From the NCBI GenBank assembly GCA_934365155.1, contig CAKRMZ010000013.1, positions 1-35,288 of the forward strand: 35,288 nucleotides of DNA. The letters run 5' to 3'. A program made the translations under genes and the position numbers. Positions 13,537 to 19,659 of the stretch are shown here, one piece after another. How positions within the stretch are numbered: position 1 is the stretch's first letter; each line of letters starts with the position of its first letter. The notes under the pieces are model-generated. The model worked only from the letters and a program-made list of their open reading frames with translations, had not been told where the DNA came from and did no database searches. The DNA comes from an uncultured Eubacteriales bacterium. GTDB taxonomy: Bacteria; Bacillota; Clostridia; Oscillospirales; CAG-272.

Positions 13537-14025
13537 ATGCAACCGATACAATACATGACATCACTGCTGACCTTTTATCTGAAAGGGGAAATTCGGCAGG
13601 AACAAAATTTTGTTAATCTGAAAAAGCCGAACACTATTTTAGGTTTTATTCCTTTGGGAGCCAAAAAAGAGTCCATTCCCGTTTCGCAACTATCCTCGGT
13701 AGAATCTAATTTTAAATTGCGCTTAGGGTCATTACTCATCGGAGCTATCATCGCAATCGCCGGCCTTTGTACGTTTACCACAAGCTTTATCTTGGGTTTA
13801 ATATTATTATTTGTAGGCGTAAACGGAGCCATTACCGCATTTGAAACCATCTTGACAATAAAAACCACCGCAGGAGATATCAAAAATATTCCTTTCTTGA
13901 TTTTTGAAAAAGGAAAGGCCGACATTGCAGAACAACAAATCAGACAGATTATTTCAGAACGGCTTGATGATACAAACAACCGCGTACAAACCAACAGAAT
14001 TGTTGACGCCATAAATAATAAATAA
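13537..14025 (+). CDS. Two-TM membrane protein controlled by the XRE repressor; PH-like, function unknown
   Basis: 162 residues. The N-terminal 60 residues form short strands (FYLKGEIRQEQNFVNLKKPN, LGFIPLGAKKESIPVSQLSS) that resemble a bacterial PH-type sheet interrupted by two membrane helices (about 62-82 and 85-105). A strand (TILTIKTTAGDIKNIPFLIF) and an amphipathic C-terminal helix rich in Gln, Arg and Glu follow. The interrupted PH-like layout is inference from strand pattern only. ATG follows GGAGGGG. It has a consensus promoter under the twin operators and ends at a strong terminator, so it is a single-gene unit that should be expressed strongly when derepressed. Confidence 0.8.
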   Translation: MQPIQYMTSLLTFYLKGEIRQEQNFVNLKKPNTILGFIPLGAKKESIPVSQLSSVESNFKLRLGSLLIGAIIAIAGLCTFTTSFILGLILLFVGVNGAITAFETILTIKTTAGDIKNIPFLIFEKGKADIAEQQIRQIISERLDDTNNRVQTNRIVDAINNK

Positions 14026-14060
14026 ATCTTTCTTTCGGTAATATTTGTTGCCGCAGAACA

Positions 14061-14103
14061 ACAGGGACTAAAAGCGGATTTTTCCGTTTTCAGTCCCTGT
14101 TTC
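14061..14103. terminator. Terminator between convergent membrane protein and flavin reductase genes
   Basis: ACAGGGACT (14061-14069) and AGTCCCTGT (14092-14100) form a perfect stem continued by AAAA/TTTT and CGG/CCG. Short T-runs lie on both sides. Confidence 0.8.
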
Positions 14104-14162
14104 GATATTTATATACAATTTAATGTTGTGTATCTATAGATCGCAGCCCGATGGAATCTATC

Positions 14163-14717
14163 TCAATTTTTTCCGTCGCTGAATGCCTTGCCGACCGCAT
14201 CGCCGATTTTACGATAAGTATAATGTACCGGATCATAGGTAATGGGCATGAATTTATTCAAATCGATTTTACCGTTTTCATCCAGAATTCTTTCGTCTGC
14301 GCAGACATTTACTATTTCACCGACCAGCCTGCAGCTTTCCTGCTCATAGCGAATCAAACGGCATTCCAGTGCAAGCGGTAATTCATCAAAAAGCGGAGCA
14401 TTTACAAATTCACTCTTTGAAGCATGCCACCCTGCCTTTTTAATTTTATCCGGTTCATTATTGCCGGAAGCAATGCCGACATAATCGCAGGCCACTACAT
14501 TTTCCGCATCCGCAATACTCACAGTAAATGCACCGGTTTTAACCACATTCTTCGCCGTCTTGTGTCCGTCATCCACACAAATGGAAATCTGCGTTTCTTC
14601 GCTTATACCGCCCCACGCGGCATTCATCGCATTCGGCTTTCCGTCTTCGTTATAGGTGCCGATAATAAGCACCGGCATCGGATATAAGATTGCTTTTGCT
14701 CCAAAATTTTTACGCAT
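14163..14717 (-). CDS. Flavin reductase family protein (FMN-binding split barrel)
   Basis: 184 residues of the flavin reductase / DIM6-like split barrel. Family marks: YPMPVLIIGTYNEDGKPNAM, then NAAWGGISEETQISICV, HKTAKNVVKTGAFTVSI (FMN phosphate contacts T, K, N in this family), and VACDYVGIASG. Such proteins bind FMN and reduce it or another acceptor with NAD(P)H; the partner is unknown. ATG follows GAAAGGGATG. It lies after a small hairpin (14754-14769) behind the next minus-strand gene. No oxygenase partner is nearby. Confidence 0.9.
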   Translation of the reverse strand: MRKNFGAKAILYPMPVLIIGTYNEDGKPNAMNAAWGGISEETQISICVDDGHKTAKNVVKTGAFTVSIADAENVVACDYVGIASGNNEPDKIKKAGWHASKSEFVNAPLFDELPLALECRLIRYEQESCRLVGEIVNVCADERILDENGKIDLNKFMPITYDPVHYTYRKIGDAVGKAFSDGKN

Positions 14718-14753
14718 AATTACACATCCCTTTCATATATCATTATGTAAACC

Positions 14754-14769
14754 TTCGGCTCCTGCCGAA
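14754..14769 (-). terminator. Short hairpin between the unknown membrane protein and flavin reductase
   Basis: TTCGGC (14754-14759) and GCCGAA (14764-14769) around a TCCT loop, 9 nt after the stop of the membrane protein gene. Stable but without a clear T-run on the minus strand (GGTTTACATAA), so termination is uncertain. Confidence 0.4.
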
Positions 14770-14777
14770 AAATAGGG

Positions 14778-15554
14778 CTACGTTAAACGAGACCTGTTCC
14801 GATAATATTTTATTGCGGTATATATGCACATGCCCAAACTCATCAAAGCGACTACAAATTGACTGACTGTACATATCCGCCACCAAAGCATACTGGAATC
14901 CCACACGTTTGAATCGAACTCAAAAGTCGCCTTAAATACTTTGCGATCTTGGTAACAATCATGCACCTGTTGATCTATCGACTGAAATTCAGAAAGATAT
15001 GCTGTAACAGTTTTTCCCGTTAAATTTTTTTTATTCTCAGAATGCCTTAATATGATATACGTATCCTTCAGTTTTACAAGGCTGTAATTAAATTTTATAT
15101 CTTTTCCGATTTCGGCGCCGCGACCTCCCATAAAACTGATACTTTTCTCTAAGACATAATCAGTCGCCTTTGTATATTTGGGGACAAAAGACACCGCTTT
15201 AATGCCTTTATCCAAACAATAACTTATTTCATCCGCAGTTTCAATGGGTTTCGGTGTCCCGAAATTATATGAAAGCGCAGGAATTTTATATATAACAACT
15301 CCCGAAAAGCCTATAAAAGCAGCGCAAAAAATCGAAAAGCCTATAAGACAGTCCTTTTTACATTGGGTCCTTTTTACTACCAAAAATATACGCACGAAAA
15401 CCCAAGTGATAAAAGCAGAAATCGCAAAAATGGCAACAATGTTCATAGCATACAGAGATAACAATGAAACAATAATAAACAGCGTATATCGGTTTAGCAC
15501 CACTTTCAAGAATTTAGCCAAACCATCCCGAAAAACTTGAATTTTGCCCTTCAC
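14778..15554 (-). CDS. Membrane protein of unknown function
   Basis: 258 residues. Three N-terminal hydrophobic segments (about 22-40, 42-62, 70-92) are followed by a ~120-residue soluble domain (about 95-220, starting PKPIETADEISYCLDKGIKA) and one C-terminal helix (about 226-247, TVSQFVVALMSLGMCIYTAI). The soluble part contains YIILRHSENKKNLTGKTVTAYL, which may lie outside the membrane. The start is GTG at 15554 with GAGGAAG upstream. I do not recognise the family. It is not obviously in an operon with the ArsC-like gene 70 nt upstream, though no terminator separates them. Confidence 0.75.
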   Translation of the reverse strand: MKGKIQVFRDGLAKFLKVVLNRYTLFIIVSLLSLYAMNIVAIFAISAFITWVFVRIFLVVKRTQCKKDCLIGFSIFCAAFIGFSGVVIYKIPALSYNFGTPKPIETADEISYCLDKGIKAVSFVPKYTKATDYVLEKSISFMGGRGAEIGKDIKFNYSLVKLKDTYIILRHSENKKNLTGKTVTAYLSEFQSIDQQVHDCYQDRKVFKATFEFDSNVWDSSMLWWRICTVSQFVVALMSLGMCIYTAIKYYRNRSRLT

Positions 15555-15627
15555 CTAACATCTTCCTCTCAATTGTCTTTTCTCTACACGATATTATCAT
15601 TTAAAATATCAGGTCACACAAACATGG

Positions 15628-15978
15628 TTAAAGTTTTTCACCCCATTCTTCTTCCTTAAATCCCACCAGTACAAAATCCTCGCCGACAACCAGCGGACGC
15701 TTTATCAGCATACCGTCTGCGGCAAGCAGCCGCAGTTTTTCATCTTCCGATATAGCAGAAAGCTTATCCTTAAGCTTCATGGACTTATATAAAAGTCCCG
15801 ATGTATTAAAGAATTTCTGGAGCGGCAGTCTGCTCGTTTTGTACCATTCGGACAGCTCTTCCATGCTCGGGTTGTTCTCTTTTATATCACGGAATTCGTA
15901 TTCGATTTTATTGTCATCAAGCCACTTCCTTGCTTTTTGACAGGTGGTGCATTTGGGATATCCGATAAATTGAATCAT
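15628..15978 (-). CDS. ArsC/Spx family protein (arsenate reductase-related)
   Basis: 116 residues, the standard size. The redox motif C10-TT-C13 (YPKCTTCQKARKWL) lies in the first loop of the thioredoxin-like fold, and the conserved Arg is R94 in LIKRPLVV. Having CxxC fits the YusI/YffB/Spx side of the family rather than classical glutaredoxin-dependent ArsC. No arsenic genes are nearby, so a reductase or RNA-polymerase-binding role is open. It follows the PAS gene by 13 nt and the two may be co-transcribed. Confidence 0.87.
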   Translation of the reverse strand: MIQFIGYPKCTTCQKARKWLDDNKIEYEFRDIKENNPSMEELSEWYKTSRLPLQKFFNTSGLLYKSMKLKDKLSAISEDEKLRLLAADGMLIKRPLVVGEDFVLVGFKEEEWGEKL

Positions 15979-15991
15979 AAAATCCCCCTAT

Positions 15992-16357
15992 TTAGTTATC
16001 CAGCGCCTCATACGGCACCGCAGTTTCCGCGTTTTTGAATTCCTGTTTTTCGTAATATCCGATCCAATTTCCATCATCATCACGCAGGGCAACCATATAG
16101 ACATCTTTGTTTTCCTTATCGTTATGGTATGTAAAAATGATATTGTTATTTTTGTTTTTTCCAAACCATGCACATACCCTGTCTATCGCCTCATTGGATT
16201 TTGCATTATGGCAATCTTTTAAACTTTTTCCCGTTAAGGCCCTATGATACCGCTTTATCGCAGAAGGGTTCATATATACGATGACCGACTCTGTATCACA
16301 CACAACAATAGGCGCCGTATCTTGGTCGATAATGCTTTTAAAAAATTGGCTTATCAT
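15992..16357 (-). CDS. Small PAS domain protein
   Basis: 121 residues consisting of one PAS domain: DTAPIVVCDTESVIVYMNPSA, then GKSLKDCHNAKSNEAIDRV, NNIIFTYHNDKENKDVYMVA, LRDDDGNWIGYYEKQEF. Stand-alone PAS proteins of this kind are common in clostridia and have no output domain; the ligand and partner are unknown. The start is placed at the second ATG (16357), which has GAGGAT 8 nt upstream; a codon at 16372 gives five more residues but lacks a close ribosome binding site. It may be co-transcribed with the ArsC-like gene. Confidence 0.8.
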   Translation of the reverse strand: MISQFFKSIIDQDTAPIVVCDTESVIVYMNPSAIKRYHRALTGKSLKDCHNAKSNEAIDRVCAWFGKNKNNNIIFTYHNDKENKDVYMVALRDDDGNWIGYYEKQEFKNAETAVPYEALDN

Positions 16358-16445
16358 TTGTTTTATCCTCATTTTTTATTGATATTCCTGTTCGATCATA
16401 GCATCTCTTCAATGGTATTATATTCGTTTTCTTATAATCCGTATA

Positions 16446-17770
16446 TTAATATCCGTATTTTTTCCGTTTTCCGATTAAAAACAGCACCGTAACCAGGACT
16501 GCCATCACTTCGGCGGCAACAATCGAAATCCAAATTCCGTCCAAGCCCAAAAGCAACGGGAATATCAAAATTGCCGCAGCCTGAAATACCAGTGTACGTA
16601 AAAAGGAAATCAAAGCCGAGGTCAAACCGTCGTTCAACGCAGTAAAAAAGGAAGAACCGAAAATGGAAAAACCGGAAAACAGAAAAGAAAAGGAAAATAT
16701 CATGAAAGCATGCGCCGTCATATCCAAAAGATCTGTGTCATAACCGACAAACAGCGTCGAAAGCGGCATTGACAAAAACTGTCCCGAAGCGAACATAAAG
16801 GCCGCACAAATCAAAATCAGCAAAGAGCTCTTCCGAAGCAGACTCTGCAGTTCCTTATGATTCTGTGCACCGTAATGATATCCGACCACGGGAGCAATTC
16901 CCACAGAGTAACCGATAAATATCGCCTGAAATATCATACTGATGTACATTAAAACACCGTAAGCCGCGATTCCGTTTTCTCCGGCATGCTTTTTCAATTG
17001 GATATTGTAAAGCATGCTGACGACAGACATTGAAATATTACTCATAAATTTCGAAGAACCGTTGGTACAGGTTTTAAACAAGGCTCTTCTATCCAATTTG
17101 CACTTTACCAAGCGCAGAAGGCTGCGGTTGGGCCGACTGAAATAAATCAGCGGGATTACTCCGCCGACAAATTGACTCAGCGCCGTTGCAACAGCGGCTC
17201 CGGCCAATCCGAACGGAAACACGGCGACCAACAGCGCATCTAAAACAATATTGGAAACACCGGCCGCCACCGTAACATATAAACCAAGCTTCGGTTTCTC
17301 TGCCGTGGCAAACAAGCATTGAAATTCAAATTGAAGAATATAGAACGGAAGTGCACTTAAATAAATGCGGCCGTAAAGAAGACATTCCTTCAAAAGCTCT
17401 CCGTCCGCTCCCAAAAAGGAAGCAATCGGGCGAAGAAACAGAATTCCGAGCACAGCGAGTATCCCTCCACAAGCAATCGAAACATAAACAATCAATGAAA
17501 AAATCTCATTTGCTTTTTTGGGATTTCCCTCTCCGAGAGTCCTTGCGATCAAAGCACCGCCTCCGGTACCGAACATAAAACCGATGCAGCCGAGTATCAT
17601 CAAAACCGGCATAATAAAATTCACCGCGGCAAACGGTGTTTTTCCTACAAAATTGGATACAAAAAAACGTCCACCACTCCGTAAACCGACGTAAATATCA
17701 TCATAATGACCGACGGAAGGGTAAATCGAATCAAATGCTTATAATCAAAATGATCGGATAACTGTATCAT
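16446..17770 (-). CDS. MATE family efflux transporter, frameshifted near the N-terminus
   Basis: A complete MATE gene apart from one lost base. The true start is ATG 17770 (GGGAG upstream) and reads MIQLSDHFDYKHLIRFTLPS, then VIMMIFTSVYGVVDV, where a run of seven T (17661-17667 on the opposite strand as A) throws it out of frame. With eight T it continues FFVSNFVGKTPFAAVNFIMPVL into the 392-residue frame that is open from 17624 to 16446. Eleven further helices and the second-bundle motif APVVGYHYGAQN are intact. If the deletion is real, an N-terminally truncated protein from 17624 would lack helix 1 and probably not work. Confidence 0.85.
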
Positions 17771-17817
17771 TAATTTTCTCCCACATGGCTTTTAACACTA
17801 CACAACAAAAATAATCC

Positions 17818-18018
17818 TCACAAGTACTTCACCTGTTTTTCCATTTTCAAACGGCACTCTCCCTCGTCAAAAACCGCATGAAGAATCCAAAATGCGTTGT
17901 CGGGAAGTACGAACTTATAAGAGATCTTATGATAAACAATTTCTCCGGTGAAATATATATTTCTATCAATTTTAACCTCAAATACCACTTTTTGGATATA
18001 TTCATTATAGTACGACAT
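17818..18018 (-). CDS. Possible small protein in the leader of the second MATE gene
   Basis: A 66-codon frame (MSYYNEYIQKVVFEVKIDRN, then IYFTGEIVYHKISYKFVLPD, NAFWILHAVFDEGECRLKM) with protein-like composition but no recognised family. Its ATG has no ribosome binding site and lies inside the promoter at 18032-18004, so a transcript from that promoter would begin after the start codon. Either an in-frame GTG further down is used, or the stretch is a ~225-nt untranslated leader of the MATE gene, or it is a gene remnant. Confidence 0.4.
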   Translation of the reverse strand: MSYYNEYIQKVVFEVKIDRNIYFTGEIVYHKISYKFVLPDNAFWILHAVFDEGECRLKMEKQVKYL

Positions 18019-18032
18019 TATATAACAGTCAA
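18004..18032 (-). promoter_or_regulatory. Promoter upstream of the second MATE gene
   Basis: On the minus strand TTGACT (18032-18027), 17 nt, TATAAT (18009-18004): near consensus. Predicted transcript start near 17997. Confidence 0.7.
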
Positions 18033-18042
18033 GTTTCGTTCA

Positions 18043-18071
18043 AAAATAAAAAGCCTTTTTACAGGCTTTTT
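18043..18071 (-). terminator. Terminator after the GNAT gene
   Basis: AAAAAGCC (18048-18055) and GGCTTTTT (18064-18071) form an 8-bp stem; on the minus strand the right arm runs into TTTTTATTTTTG. It ends 13 nt after the GNAT stop. Confidence 0.8.
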
Positions 18072-18083
18072 ATGCAAAATGAA

Positions 18084-18860
18084 TCAGCGCCGATTCATTT
18101 CATTCACATCGTCAATTCTTTTTGCGGTCATTTCTACCCACGCCGGGCGGAAACCGCTCTTGATCGCGTTTCGAACCGATTTGATATTCGACCATGCCGC
18201 ACAGTAAAAAGGCACTTTTCCCCTGTTTAATATTTCCATTGTCAGCCGGACGGTTAATGCGGACGCCACTCCCTGCTTTCGGTATTCCGGCAGCACGTCA
18301 ATTCCGATCTGCCGCATTTCATTACAGTCCGCAGAGCATGCCGCAAGACCGATCAGTTTTTTTCCGTCGTATGCCCCAACGCCAAGCACATCCAACTCGC
18401 GCCGTTTTTCACACAGAGCATTGCTCCACTCGGGAAGATACAAAAATCGAAAATCGGCAGGATGCAGCATTTTGAATGGATACGGGCACTCCAAAGCGGT
18501 CAGATGCTCAAGATCCGGCAAAAAGTACTCCGCCATAAAGCAAATACGAAAACCGATTTTTTGCAGTTCATCATTGAGCACATGCATATTCGGTGTTTCA
18601 AAGCAATGTTCTGCCGGAAAGCGCTTAATATATGCTTCCGTTAGCGCCCGGCACTCTTCGGACACCGAAGCCACCACATTATTTCCATACGATACAAGCT
18701 GACACTCAAACGGCAAACTCAAATATTTTCGTGCCCTCGGATTTTTATTTGATATAACGGTAACCGGTTCCGTCCGTAAAAAATCCGCCGGCTTACATCC
18801 TATATCCACAGCGGATTGTTGCAATGCAATCTCTAACAAATCACGGTTTGTCCACTTCAT
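18084..18860 (-). CDS. GNAT family N-acetyltransferase
   Basis: 258 residues. The N-terminal half (about 1-130) is a mixed domain of unknown type. The C-terminal half (about 130-250) is a GNAT fold: LGVGAYDGKKLIGLAACSAD, then MRQIGIDVLPEYRKQGVASALT with the acetyl-CoA loop YRKQGVASAL (R/Q-x-x-G-x-A), and the closing KSVRNAIKSGFRPAW. The substrate is unknown. The ATG at 18860 is preferred over a GTG at 18917 because the latter lies in a palindrome, but neither has a convincing ribosome binding site. A TTG at 18893 with GGAGGAG close by is another option. Confidence 0.83.
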   Translation of the reverse strand: MKWTNRDLLEIALQQSAVDIGCKPADFLRTEPVTVISNKNPRARKYLSLPFECQLVSYGNNVVASVSEECRALTEAYIKRFPAEHCFETPNMHVLNDELQKIGFRICFMAEYFLPDLEHLTALECPYPFKMLHPADFRFLYLPEWSNALCEKRRELDVLGVGAYDGKKLIGLAACSADCNEMRQIGIDVLPEYRKQGVASALTVRLTMEILNRGKVPFYCAAWSNIKSVRNAIKSGFRPAWVEMTAKRIDDVNEMNRR

Positions 18861-18895
18861 ATTGATCACGCTTTCTATTGTTTTTAAAGACAAAA

Positions 18896-18924
18896 CTCCT
18901 CCGTGTTTATTAAACACGGAAGAG
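18896..18924 (-). promoter_or_regulatory. Palindrome upstream of the GNAT gene
   Basis: TCCGTGTTTA (18900-18909) and TAAACACGGA (18911-18920) are separated by one base and flanked by CTC/GAG. On the minus strand GTTTTGTCTTT follows. It could be a leader terminator or a repressor site; the sequence alone does not decide. Confidence 0.45.
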
Positions 18925-18980
18925 TAACATAAGAGTTTTTGTCCGGTCGCCTGAAAATAAGCGTCCTTTTTTTAAGTCTA

Positions 18981-19526
18981 TCAATAATTTTCTGCGTGAA
19001 TTTCAAAATAACTCTGCGGATGGTTGCAGGTCGGACATACTTCCGGTGCTGTTTTCCCGATTACAATATGTCCGCAATTGCGGCATTCCCATACTCTGAC
19101 ATCACATTTGGCAAACACCTCGGCAAACTCGACATTATGTAAAAGCGCGCGGTAACGCTCTTCGTGATGCTTTTCAATTTCGGCAACCAAACGGAATCGC
19201 TGTGCCAGATCCGAAAAGCCCTCCTCTTCTGCGGTTTTTGCAAAGCCCTCATACATATCGGTCCACTCATAATTTTCGCCCTCAGCGGCAGCCGCCAAAT
19301 TCTCTGCCGTATCACCGATACCGCAGAGTTCCTTAAACCAAAGCTTTGCATGCTCTTTCTCATTATCGGCTGTTTTCAAAAAAATTGCGGCAATTTGTTC
19401 AAATCCCTGCTTTTTTGCCACAGAGGCAAAGTAGGTATATTTATTTCTCGCTTGTGATTCACCGGCAAAAGCGGCCCAAAGATTTTTCTCCGTCTGTGAT
19501 CCTTCATACTTGTTTTTGGTACTCAT
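18981..19526 (-). CDS. rbr: Rubrerythrin
   Basis: 181 residues: a four-helix ferritin-like diiron domain (about 1-140) with repeated Glu and ExxH ligands (ESQARNKY, DNEKEHAK, EIEKHHEERY), then a rubredoxin domain with C148-RN-C151 and C164-PT-C167. It reduces hydrogen peroxide in anaerobes with electrons passed through the rubredoxin iron. Length and domain order are standard. ATG follows AGAAGG. It has its own promoter (19604-19575). I see no perfect PerR box (TTATAAT-N-ATTATAA) there. Confidence 0.96.
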   Translation of the reverse strand: MSTKNKYEGSQTEKNLWAAFAGESQARNKYTYFASVAKKQGFEQIAAIFLKTADNEKEHAKLWFKELCGIGDTAENLAAAAEGENYEWTDMYEGFAKTAEEEGFSDLAQRFRLVAEIEKHHEERYRALLHNVEFAEVFAKCDVRVWECRNCGHIVIGKTAPEVCPTCNHPQSYFEIHAENY

Positions 19527-19574
19527 AAATACAACCTTCTTTCATTTTGATAATAGGGATAAAGCCCTGTTTAT

Positions 19575-19604
19575 ATTATACAAATTATTCACCGAAACCG
19601 TCAA
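19575..19604 (-). promoter_or_regulatory. Rubrerythrin promoter
   Basis: On the minus strand TTGACG (19604-19599), 18 nt, TATAAT (19580-19575). Confidence 0.65.
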
Positions 19605-19659
19605 GAGGCCATTCTTTATCGATCAAAATATCCGCTCCGTTATATCTGTAACCGAATCG

